Shown: positions 15,510 to 23,900 of the stretch, one piece after another
Layout: the number at the start of each line of letters is the position of its first letter
Numbering within the stretch: position 1 is the first letter of the stretch
NCBI GenBank assembly: GCA_900548275.1
Contig: URJY01000020.1
Coordinates: 1-40,454 of the forward strand
DNA: 40,454 nt
Direction: 5' to 3'
From: an uncultured Opitutales bacterium
GTDB taxonomy: Bacteria > Verrucomicrobiota > Verrucomicrobiia > Opitutales > Intestinicryptomonadaceae
The notes under the pieces: generated by a model
The model's database searches: none
What the model saw: only the letters and a program-made list of their open reading frames with translations
Told to the model about the DNA's origin: nothing
Made by a program: the position numbers and the translations under genes

Positions 15510-16145
15510 TTACCTTTCGTCCTTATTGATGCGGGCAAGAACTGTGTCGAGACCCTTGCGGGAAACGATTACCGTGTCGAACTGAACGAGGTCGAGCGCG
15601 TTGAGCGTTGCGCTTTCGCAGAAGTTCGCGCGGGCGATGTTGCGGCTTGCCAGAATGAAGTCGTCGCCGAAAACGTCGTCTACGAGCAATACCTTGCCGT
15701 CGGCCTTGATGTTCGAGAGAACCTTTGCAACAGCCTTGGTCTTCTTTTCGGGAGCTGCGAATTCTTCGATTACGCACAGACCGTTTTCCGAGCACTTGTC
15801 GAAGAGAGCGCGGCTGAAAGCCAGAGCCTTAGCCTTGCGGTTGATTTTCTTCGACCAGTCGCGGGGTTGGGGACCGAATACTACGGCGCCGCCGCGGTGA
15901 ATCGGGCTCTTCATTGTGCCGTGACGCGAACGACCGCCGCCCTTTTGCTTGAAAGGCTTGCGGCAGGTGCCGCTTACGTGGCCGTAGTCGAGTGTGGATG
16001 CGTTGCCCTGACGTGCGTTCGCCTGATATGCAACGATTGTTTCTTTGAGCGCGAACAGACCCTTGTCTCCCTCAAACTGGGGGATGTTTTCGAAATCCTG
16101 TTCCGTGAAGCTCGAACCGTCTTTTGTATAAACTTTAAGTTTCAT
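15510..16145 (-). CDS. rplD: 50S ribosomal protein L4
   Basis: L4 extends a loop into the exit tunnel and in E. coli represses the S10 operon. The 211-residue product has the tunnel loop (TCRKPFKQKGGGRSRHGTMK, HRGGAVVFGPQPRDW) and the C-terminal Rossmann-like half (KVLLVDDVFGDDFILASRN). Length is usual. It lies 12 bp after rplC. Confidence 0.98.
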   Translation of the reverse strand: MKLKVYTKDGSSFTEQDFENIPQFEGDKGLFALKETIVAYQANARQGNASTLDYGHVSGTCRKPFKQKGGGRSRHGTMKSPIHRGGAVVFGPQPRDWSKKINRKAKALAFSRALFDKCSENGLCVIEEFAAPEKKTKAVAKVLSNIKADGKVLLVDDVFGDDFILASRNIARANFCESATLNALDLVQFDTVIVSRKGLDTVLARINKDER

Positions 16146-16157
16146 ATTCGCGGCTCC

Positions 16158-16796
16158 TTATGCTTTCTTGGCTTTCTTTGCGGGACGAACGATTACCAAA
16201 TCGCCCTTTGCCCCCGGAAGGCTGCCCTTAATCAAAAGGATGTTTTTGTCTTCCAGAATTTTTACGATGGGGTGGTTCTGCGTCGTGCAGCGAACCTGAC
16301 CCATATGACCGGGCATCTTTCTGCCCTTGTATACGTGACCGGGGGTCTGGCGGCAGCCTACCGAACCGGGACGGCGGTGCATCATGTGCCCGTGTGTTTC
16401 GGGCTGACCGTCGAAGTGGTAGCGTTTCATTACGCCTTGGAAGCCGCGACCTTTAGTCGTACCGATGATGTCGACCATTTGACCTTTTGCGAATTTTGCA
16501 ACTGTCAAAACATCGCCTGCCTTGTAGTCGGCGGGATTGTCGACGCGGAACTCTACAAGTTCCGTTACGGGAGCTACGCCCGCTTTTTTTAAGTGCCCGA
16601 GTTCCGGTTGGTTCATGCGCTGTTCTTTCTGCGCACCGAAGCCGATTTGCACGGCGTCGTAACCGTCGCTCTGAGCCGTTTTTACTTGCGTGACGGGGCA
16701 CGGACCAGCCTCAACGACTGTAACAGCAACAAGGCTGTTGTCCTCGTCGAAAATCTGGGTCATGCCCAGTTTCTTACCGATTAGTATTTCGCTCAT
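16158..16796 (-). CDS. rplC: 50S ribosomal protein L3
   Basis: L3 is one of the two assembly initiators of the large subunit. I choose ATG at 16796, giving 212 residues starting MSEILIGKKLGMTQIF, the family's normal start. A longer reading from a TTG at 16880 adds 28 leader residues without family support. The FAKGQMVDIIGTTKGRGFQG stretch and the RRPGSVGCRQTPGHVYKGRK region are intact. It is the first gene after a 463-bp gap with its own promoter. Confidence 0.97.
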   Translation of the reverse strand: MSEILIGKKLGMTQIFDEDNSLVAVTVVEAGPCPVTQVKTAQSDGYDAVQIGFGAQKEQRMNQPELGHLKKAGVAPVTELVEFRVDNPADYKAGDVLTVAKFAKGQMVDIIGTTKGRGFQGVMKRYHFDGQPETHGHMMHRRPGSVGCRQTPGHVYKGRKMPGHMGQVRCTTQNHPIVKILEDKNILLIKGSLPGAKGDLVIVRPAKKAKKA

Positions 16797-16940
16797 AGCT
16801 AAGAGGCAGGCGGAAATTTCATCGCCCGAAAACCGAATCAACCCCCAACCGCGGGGATTTTTACCGATTTTCCGCAACAAAACGCCCTTTTGAGACCTGC
16901 TTTAGTTGTTATTGTTTAGTTTAGAAAATTTGTAAAGACG

Positions 16941-16971
16941 GCTATAGTGCCAATCTTTCCAAGAGTGTCAA
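16941..16971 (-). promoter_or_regulatory. Promoter for rplC and the S10-spc-alpha genes
   Basis: A perfect -35 TTGACA (16966-16971, minus strand) is followed 17-19 bp later by the overlapping -10 candidates ACTATA/TATAGC (16941-16948). The surrounding sequence is AT-rich upstream. It lies about 145 bp ahead of the rplC ATG. Confidence 0.75.
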
Positions 16972-17204
16972 TATATTTTTTTGAGATTTTTATTTTTTTA
17001 ACAAATTTCGCGCAAACTTTTCGGTTCTCTCCGCTCGACCGACCGAATTTTAGCGTCTTTCGACGACAAAATTCGACCCGCCGCCAGCGGTAGATGCTTC
17101 AAAAAGTTTGCGCAGAAAAAATTTGTCAATCTGAAAAAACGGACTTCCGTTTCCGAAACTCCGCGGTCTCCGTCGAGCCGCGCCCTGCGACGCCGAATCG
17201 GGAG

Positions 17205-17249
17205 ACAAAAAGGTCGGCGCGACTGAAGTTGCCCCCAATCCGCGCCGAC
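17205..17249 (-). terminator. Intrinsic terminator after rpsJ
   Basis: Nine-base arms GTCGGCGCG/CGCGCCGAC (17241-17249 and 17213-17221) enclose a 19-nt loop and are followed on the minus strand by CCTTTTTG. It lies just past the rpsJ stop and ends the rpsL-rpsG-fusA-rpsJ unit. Confidence 0.85.
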
Positions 17250-17259
17250 TTTTCAAAAA

Positions 17260-17568
17260 CTACACGTTAATCGTGATGTCTACGCCCGAGGGGAGGTTGA
17301 GCTTCTTAAGCTCGTCAACCGTGTTTGCCGTCGGGTTTACGATGTCGATAAGACGCTTGTGAGTGCGGAGCTCGAACTGCTCCATACTCTTCTTGTCGAC
17401 GTGTACGGAACGGTTAACCGAGTACTTTTCGATGCGTGTCGGCAACGGAACAGGTCCCGAAACCGTCGCGCCCGTGCGCTTCGCCGTTTCGACGATGTCG
17501 CTCGCGCTCTGGTCTATCGTACGAAAATCGTAGCCCTTGAGTTTTATTCTGATTCTCTGAGTAGCCAT
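17260..17568 (-). CDS. rpsJ: 30S ribosomal protein S10
   Basis: S10 is a 30S head protein and also the NusE partner of NusB in antitermination. The 102-residue product has the start QRIRIKLKGYDFRTID and the core GPVPLPTRIEKYSVNRSVHV. RTHKRLIDIVNPTANTVDEL is also present. Here it ends the str unit, 21 bp after fusA, and is separated from rplC by a terminator and a new promoter. In E. coli it heads the S10 operon. Confidence 0.98.
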   Translation of the reverse strand: MATQRIRIKLKGYDFRTIDQSASDIVETAKRTGATVSGPVPLPTRIEKYSVNRSVHVDKKSMEQFELRTHKRLIDIVNPTANTVDELKKLNLPSGVDITINV

Positions 17569-17589
17569 AATGCTTTTTCCTTTTAAATA

Positions 17590-19743
17590 TTATCTCTGCG
17601 CCTTCTTCGCCGCGCCTTCCTGAACTTGCTTGAGGACCGCAGCGGGAACTTGTTCGAAGTGGCTCGGCTCCATCGAGTACGAAGCTCTGCCGCTCGAGAG
17701 CGAACGGATGTCCGTAGCGTAGCCGAACATGGTTTCGAGAGGTACGAACGCCTTGATGACCGTTACGTTGCCCTTCGATTCCATACCCTGAATCTGTCCG
17801 CGACGACGGTTGATGTCGCCCATAACGTCGCCCTGATATTCGTCGGGGGTGGTTACTTCGACCTTCATGATAGGTTCGAGAAGAATCGGGTTTGCGTTCT
17901 TCATAGCATCCTTGAACGCGAAGATACCCGCCATTTTGAATGCCATTTCCGAAGAGTCGACTTCGTGGAACGAACCGAATACCAAACGAACCTTTACGTC
18001 TACTACGGGGTAGCCCGCAACGACGCCGTTTATCATGGCTTCCTTGATACCGTCTTCCGTCGGCTTGATGTATTCCTTCGGGATTACGCCGCCGACGATT
18101 TCGTTGACGAATTCGTAGTGCTTGCCCTTTTCGAGCGGTTCGAGAACGATTTCCGCGTGGCCGTACTGACCGCGACCACCAGACTGACGAACGAATTTGC
18201 CGACGCCGGGGGCGGACTTTGTAATGGTTTCGCGGTATGCAATCTGCGGTTTGCCCGAGTCCGCTTCGACCTTGAATTCGCGGAACAGACGGTCGCGAAT
18301 GATGTCGAGGTGGAGTTCGCCCATGCCCGCGATAAGCGTCTGACCCGTTTCCTGATTTGTCGTAACGACGAATGTCGGGTCTTCTTCGGCGAGTCTCTGG
18401 AGGGCGATGGAAAGCTTTTCCTGATCGGCCTTCGACTTCGGCTCGATGCTCATTGCGATAACAGGTTCGGGGAATGTCGGAGGTTCGAGACGGACTTCGT
18501 GGTCTCTGTCGCAGAGAGTGTCGCCCGTTACGATGTCCTTCGCGCCGATGATTGCGCAAATCGCGCCGCTGTATGCCTCTTCGATGTCTTCGCGCTTGTC
18601 CGCCTTGATGACGAGCAGACGCGAAATGCGTTCCGTCTTGCGGCTGCGCGGATTGTAGACCTGCATGCCCTTCTTGATACAACCGCTGTAAACGCGGATG
18701 AATACGAGCTTGCCTACGAACGGGTCGCTCCAAAGTTTGAATGCAAGAGCCGTCGGCGGAGCGAAGTCGTCGGAAACGATTTCGAGCGACGGAGTTTCTT
18801 CGTCGTCTTCGCCGTATGCCTTAATCGGGGGAACGTCGAGCGGGCTGGGCAGGTAGTCGACAACTGCGTCGAGCAGCATCTGTACGCCCTTGTTCTTGAA
18901 TGCCGAGCCGGGGATGACGCCGACGAATTCGCGTGTAAGGGTTGCCTTGCGGATGCCCAAGCGGAGTTCGTCTTCGGTGAAGTTCGTTTCGCCTTCGAGG
19001 AAGCGTTCCATAATCGAGTCGTCGAAATCGGCGATGGCTTCGATAAGTTCGGAACGGTATTGTTCCGCCTTTTCCTTGTATTCGGCGGGAATTTCGACAA
19101 CGTCGTACTTAACGCCCTGCGGGTCGTTTTCGTCGTACATATACGTCTTCATGTTGACGAGGTCGATAAGCCCCTTGAACTTGTCTTCCGCGCCGATGGG
19201 GAGGAAGAGCGGATGGGGGTTGCCGTTGAGCTTCGTCTTGATGTCTTCGACCGCGCCGTAGAAGTCGGCACCGGTTCTGTCCATCTTGTTGATGAAGGCG
19301 ATGCGCGGAACGTTGTACTTGTTCATCTGACGCCAAACCGTTTCCGACTGGGGCTGTACGCCCGCAACCGCGCAGAATACTGCGACCGCGCCGTCGAGAA
19401 CACGCAGCGAACGTTCGACTTCTGCGGTGAAGTCTACGTGTCCGGGGGTGTCGATAAGGTTGATTTGGTGCTGAATGCCCTTGTACGGACCGTCCTTTGT
19501 CGTCCAGTTGCACGAGATAGCCGACGATGTGATGGTGATGCCGCGTTCGCGTTCCTGTTCCATCCAGTCCGTTACGGCAGTACCTTCGTGAACTTCGCCG
19601 ATTTTATGGACTACGCCGCTGTAGAACAAAATACGTTCGGAGCAAGTTGTCTTGCCTGCGTCGATGTGCGCCGATATACCGATGTTTCTGGTATATTCCA
19701 ACGGCTTTGCTCTATTGGGAGAATTTTTTTCTGAAAGTGCCAT
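17590..19743 (-). CDS. fusA: Elongation factor G
   Basis: This GTPase drives ribosomal translocation. The 717-residue protein has all G motifs: AHIDAGKTT (G1), RERGITITSSA (switch I), DTPGHVDFTAEVERSLRV (G3) and NKMDRTGADF (G4). The later domains include GRGQYGHAEIVLEP and the C-terminal EF-G domain near residues 600-700 (GDINRRRGQIQGME). Length is normal for EF-G1. It lies 25 bp after rpsG. Its switch I is canonical, in contrast to EF-Tu in this window. Confidence 0.98.
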   Translation of the reverse strand: MALSEKNSPNRAKPLEYTRNIGISAHIDAGKTTCSERILFYSGVVHKIGEVHEGTAVTDWMEQERERGITITSSAISCNWTTKDGPYKGIQHQINLIDTPGHVDFTAEVERSLRVLDGAVAVFCAVAGVQPQSETVWRQMNKYNVPRIAFINKMDRTGADFYGAVEDIKTKLNGNPHPLFLPIGAEDKFKGLIDLVNMKTYMYDENDPQGVKYDVVEIPAEYKEKAEQYRSELIEAIADFDDSIMERFLEGETNFTEDELRLGIRKATLTREFVGVIPGSAFKNKGVQMLLDAVVDYLPSPLDVPPIKAYGEDDEETPSLEIVSDDFAPPTALAFKLWSDPFVGKLVFIRVYSGCIKKGMQVYNPRSRKTERISRLLVIKADKREDIEEAYSGAICAIIGAKDIVTGDTLCDRDHEVRLEPPTFPEPVIAMSIEPKSKADQEKLSIALQRLAEEDPTFVVTTNQETGQTLIAGMGELHLDIIRDRLFREFKVEADSGKPQIAYRETITKSAPGVGKFVRQSGGRGQYGHAEIVLEPLEKGKHYEFVNEIVGGVIPKEYIKPTEDGIKEAMINGVVAGYPVVDVKVRLVFGSFHEVDSSEMAFKMAGIFAFKDAMKNANPILLEPIMKVEVTTPDEYQGDVMGDINRRRGQIQGMESKGNVTVIKAFVPLETMFGYATDIRSLSSGRASYSMEPSHFEQVPAAVLKQVQEGAAKKAQR

Positions 19744-19768
19744 ATTTGTGGTCTTCTATCGGTTCGGA

Positions 19769-20242
19769 TTACCAACGGAGGTGCGCGAAAGCCCTGTTGG
19801 ACTGCGCCATCTTGTGAACGTCTTCGCGCTTCTTTACGACAGTACCCGTGCCGTTGTATGCATCGACCAATTCAGCCGCGAGAGCGTCCGCCATCGGCAG
19901 ACCCTTGCGGTTGCCGGCAGCTTCGATGAGCCAGCGGAAAGCAAGCGTCTGCTGGCGGTCGAACGAAACTTCGACGGGAACTTGGTATGTTGCACCGCCT
20001 ACGCGACGGCTCTTGACTTCGAGTTTGGGACGGACGTTTTCGAGTGCGCCCAGAAGCAGGTCGATGGGATCGCCCTTTTCGAGCTTTTCGCTCACCTTTT
20101 CGATTGCGCCGTAGACAATGCGTTCGGCGACAGTCTTCTTGCCGTTCTTCATCACCATATTGATAAGGTGGCTGACGAGGGGGCTCTTATAACGCGAATC
20201 CGGAATACGTTCTCTTTTTTCAGCTCTGTGTCTGCGTGACAT
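19769..20242 (-). CDS. rpsG: 30S ribosomal protein S7
   Basis: S7 initiates assembly of the 30S head and contacts E-site tRNA. The 157-residue product has the N-terminal DSRYKSPLVSHLINMVMKNGKK signature (residues about 15-36) and RRVGGATYQVPVEV. The helical core and final NRAFAHLRW are also present. It lies between rpsL and fusA, 25 bp from each. Confidence 0.98.
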   Translation of the reverse strand: MSRRHRAEKRERIPDSRYKSPLVSHLINMVMKNGKKTVAERIVYGAIEKVSEKLEKGDPIDLLLGALENVRPKLEVKSRRVGGATYQVPVEVSFDRQQTLAFRWLIEAAGNRKGLPMADALAAELVDAYNGTGTVVKKREDVHKMAQSNRAFAHLRW

Positions 20243-20267
20243 ATTTTTGCCTTCTTTAAATTTTCAA

Positions 20268-20651
20268 TTATGCCTTCTTGGCCTTCGGGCGTTTGACACC
20301 GTACTTCGAACGGCTGCGGCGACGTTTTTCGACGCCCATGCAGTCGAGAGTACCGCGGACGATGTGGTAACGAACACCGGGCAAGTCCTTGACACGGCCG
20401 CCGCGAACCAGAACAACGCTGTGTTCCTGCAACGAGTGGCCTTCGTCGGGAATATAGGCGATTACTTCGTAGCCCGAAGTAAGACGCACTTTTGCAACTT
20501 TACGAATAGCCGAATTCGGCTTTTTAGGTGTGCGGGTCATAACCTGCACGCACACGCCGCGACGAAACGGATTCGACTTGAGTGCCGGAGCCTTTGTCTT
20601 TGCTTTTACAAGGCTGCGCGGCTTGCGAACTAACTGATTAATTGTAGGCAT
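20268..20651 (-). CDS. rpsL: 30S ribosomal protein S12
   Basis: S12 guards decoding fidelity at the A site. The 127-residue product has the two loops tied to streptomycin response, RTPKKPNSAIRKVAK and RGGRVKDLPGVRYH, with wild-type lysines in both. No resistance change is visible. It is the first gene of the str unit, after a 301-bp gap from rpoC. Confidence 0.98.
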   Translation of the reverse strand: MPTINQLVRKPRSLVKAKTKAPALKSNPFRRGVCVQVMTRTPKKPNSAIRKVAKVRLTSGYEVIAYIPDEGHSLQEHSVVLVRGGRVKDLPGVRYHIVRGTLDCMGVEKRRRSRSKYGVKRPKAKKA

Positions 20652-20952
20652 ATTTTGTGTCTTTTTAAAGAGAAAGATGTTGAAAGGTATATATCACTTT
20701 CCCTTTGGCAAGTTTTTTATTTAGTTTTTTTTATTTTTTACGCCTTGCGCGACGCCTGTACAACGTCTCCGTCGCCCCGCAATGCTTTGTCTGTCTTGTT
20801 CGAGCCGACCCGACCCGCGTCTCGGAGAACCTCTCCCCCTGCCCGCGAATCGGATTGCTTTCGTGGATTTTCGTCTTCGCGCCGTTAGACGTATTTATCC
20901 CTACGCCCCGTTCGGTGCCGCGCAAAAACTCAATCATCGAAGGACGCCGACG
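20652..20952 (-). promoter_or_regulatory. 301-bp gap between rpoC and rpsL; probable rpsL promoter region
   Basis: No credible gene lies here. The part nearest rpsL is AT-rich (runs of A and T at about 20700-20740). It contains TTGCCA followed by GATATATACC on the minus strand, which could be promoter elements, but the spacing is short of ideal. A hairpin (20946-20967, arms GCCGACG/CGTCGGC) spans the rpoC stop codon. It has no adjacent T-tract, so it is at most a weak or Rho-assisted terminator. Confidence 0.45.
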
Positions 20953-23900
20953 TTATTGTGCGTCGGCCTCCGAAGGTGTTTCCGCATCGAAACCGTCCGC
21001 CTTGGCTATGGGCTCGCCCACCGCCGTGACCTTCAGTTTGCGGTACGCGGCAAGCCCCGTACCTGCGGGAATCAAATTACCCATAATCACGTTTTCCTTG
21101 AAGCCCGAGAGGTCGTCGCGCTTGCCGAGCGTTGCGGCTTCGGTCAGAACTCTCGTCGTTTCCTGGAACGAGGCTGCGCTTATGAAGCTTTCGGTTTCCA
21201 AGCTCGCCTTCGTGATACCCAAGAGAATCGGCTCTGCGGTTGCGGCTTTACCGCCCGCGTCGACGATATTCTCGTTGGTTTCCTTAAATTCGTAACGGTC
21301 TACCTGCTGCCCCCAGAAGTAGTCGGAGTCGCCGGGGTCTGTTATGCGCACTTTGCGCAGCATTCTCGAAGCGATGACTTCGATGTGCTTGTCGTTAATC
21401 GTAACGCCCTGCGAACGGTAAACCTTTTGGATTTCCCTGATGATGTATTCCTGCACTTCGTCCGCGCCCATAACTTCGAGGACTTCGCTCGGGTCTACGC
21501 CGCCTTCGGTGAGGGGCTGACCGCGCTTGACTTCGTCGTCGGGCTGTACGATGATACGCTTGTTGGCGGGAATGAGGTGTTCCTCGATTGTGGCGTCGTC
21601 GCCTTCCTGCCAGCCCTTCGGAACTATGCGCAAAATCGTCTTCTTGCGGCGCGTACCGCCGATTTTTACGATACCGTACGAGCGTGCGATTTCCGCCGCG
21701 TCCTTGGGTCTGCGTGCTTCGAACAGTTCGGCAACGCGCGGCAGACCGCCGGTGATGTCCTGCGTTTTTGCGGCGGAACGCGGAGTTTTCGCCATAATCA
21801 TACCGGGGGCGATTTCGTCGCCTTCGGCTACGATAACCTGTGCGCCCGTCGGGATGGCTTGGAACGCCTTGACCTTCTTCGTCTTCTTGTCGATGATGTT
21901 GATGGTCGGGTTGAGGTCTTCCTTGTGGTCGGAAATCGTGATTGTTGTGCGCCCAGTCGAGGGGTCGAAGTCGGAGCGGTATGTCAAGCCGTCAATCAAG
22001 TCCTTGAATTGGACGATACCGGATTCGCTTGCCATAATCGGGATGTTGTGCGGGTCCCAACGCGCAAGGAGCGTACCCTTCTTGACGTGCTGACCCTCTT
22101 CCGCGGTGATGAGTGCGCCAGCAGCCAGAGTGTAGTCTTCGAGAACGTTGCCCTCTTCGCCGACAATCTTCATATGTGCGGTTTTGTTGAGGACTACGCT
22201 TACCTTGATTTCGTTGCCGTCGGCGTCGACCTGCGGAAGCGAAACGCACGTGATGTCTTCGTAATGGATTGTGCCGTCGTTGCGCGCCGTAAGTTCGGGG
22301 GCTTTGACCGCCTGCGCAACGCCGCCGACGTGGAAGGTTCTCATCGTCAGCTGCGTACCGGGTTCGCCGATGGACTGCGCCGCGATGATACCCACCGCCG
22401 TGCCGCGCTCTACGAGCTTTTGCGACGACGGGTCGATACCGTATGCCTTTGCGGGAATTGCGTTGCGTTTGAGGTGCGTGAGCGGGCTCATAATCTTTAC
22501 GCGCTCGATACCGAGTGCGCCGATGCGCTTTGCCATCGCTTCGGTGATGAGTTCGCCGCTGTGGACTACGATTTCCGACGGGTTCGTCGGATTCTTTACG
22601 TCGTCCGAAGAGCAGCGTCCGACAATGCGGTCAAACAGCGATACGATTTCGTCGTCGCCGTCGTAGATTGCCTGTTTCCAGATACCCGCGCGGTTGCCGT
22701 CGTCTTCCTCCGTGATGATAACGTCCATTGCGACGTCGCAGAGTTTTCTGGTCATATAGCCTGCGTCAGCCGTTTTAAGAGCGGTGTCGGCAAGACCCTT
22801 ACGTGCGCCGTGCGTTGAAATGAAGTATTCGTGTACGCTCAGACCTTCGCGGAAAGACGAGAGAATCGGGCGTTCGATGATTTCGCCGTTGGGCTTTGCC
22901 ATAAGACCGCGCGCGCCGCAAAGCTGGCGAACCTGAGCCTTGTTGCCTCGGGCTCCCGAATCCATCAAAACGTAAACGGGGTTGATGTGCTGGCGGCCGA
23001 ACGTCTTTTCGGGGACGCGTGCGAGGTTTTCGAACGCCTTCTTCGCGATTTCGTCGGTCGCAACGTTCCAAACGTCGATAACCTTGTTCGAGCGTTCGCC
23101 CTTTGTAATCGTACCCTTGTGGTATTCGTTTTCGATGACCTTGATTTTCGCGCGGGCTTCGGCGATAATCGACTTCTTCTCGGCGGGAATGTCCATGTCG
23201 CCGATACCGATTGAAATACCCGCAAGTGTAGCCGTGCGGAAGCCGAGCTTCTTCATTCTGTCGAGTACGGGGGCACTTTCGCTGCGGCCGCAAATCTTGA
23301 ACGTGTTCAAGATGAGGTCGCCGAGTTTGCCTTTCGGCACTACGAAGTTTACGAAGCCCATCTTTTCGGGCCAAATTGTGTTGAAGATAACGCGGCCGGG
23401 GGTTGTGCGGATGATTTTCTTTGTCTTGTCGCCGAAAATCGTGTCTTTGCCGTAGTCGGGGTTGACGTAGTCAATCCAGTCGTGCCAGTGGAGCATACCT
23501 TCAGCCTGCGCGCCTTCGACTTCGCGGAGGGACGCAAGAAGCGGAACGCGGTCGCCCTTTTCCTTCTTCAGGCTCGGTTCGTATGTGAGGTAGTAGCAAC
23601 CGAGCACGATGTCCTGCGACGGAGTCAAGATAGGTTTGCCCGAGGACGGCGAGAAGATGTTGTTGCTTGCAAGCATCAGGAGTTTTGCCTCCAAGATTGC
23701 CTCCAACGAAAGGGGAACGTGCACCGCCATTTGGTCGCCGTCGAAGTCCGCATTGTACGCCGCGCAAACGAGCGGGTGCAGGCGGATTGCGTCGCCTTCG
23801 ATAAGCACGGGTTCGAATGCCTGAATCGAAAGTCTGTGGAGCGTCGGAGCGCGGTTGAGCATAACGGGGTGTCCCTCGGTTACCTCTTCCAAGATGTCCC

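Larger units (their letters stand above)
16797..17259 (-). promoter_or_regulatory. 463-bp gap between rpsJ and rplC: terminator, promoter and leader
   Basis: This is the only long break inside the run from rpsL to rplQ. It holds the rpsJ terminator, a GC-rich stretch with no convincing gene, a strong promoter, and an untranslated leader of about 140 nt before rplC. In the leader, arms near 16810-16816 and 16869-16875 (GCGGAAA/TTTCCGC) could pair and enclose a G/C-rich loop. That would be a candidate site for autogenous control. The pairing is a reading by eye. Confidence 0.6.

Noticed and set aside
16797..16880. Longer L3 start at TTG 16880
   Set aside because: The extra residues have no L3 family counterpart and lie in the probable leader; ATG 16796 gives the normal MSEILIGKKLGMTQ start.
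17050..17256. 68-codon minus-strand frame in the rpsJ-rplC gap
   Set aside because: It begins inside the rpsJ stop region, reads through the terminator hairpin and has Arg/Ser/Gly-rich noncoding-type composition.
17626..19734. 702-codon plus-strand frame opposite fusA
   Set aside because: Antisense shadow of EF-G; same codon-bias effect, no recognisable domain.
20268..20651. Streptomycin-resistance change in S12
   Set aside because: Both critical loops read as wild type (TPKKPNS and GRVKDLPG).
20946..20967. Intrinsic terminator at the rpoC stop
   Set aside because: The stem is good but no T-tract follows on the minus strand within several bases, so it is only noted as a hairpin.
20782..22818. 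678-codon plus-strand frame opposite rpoC
   Set aside because: Antisense shadow of beta', starting in the rpsL-rpoC gap with no gene-like content.
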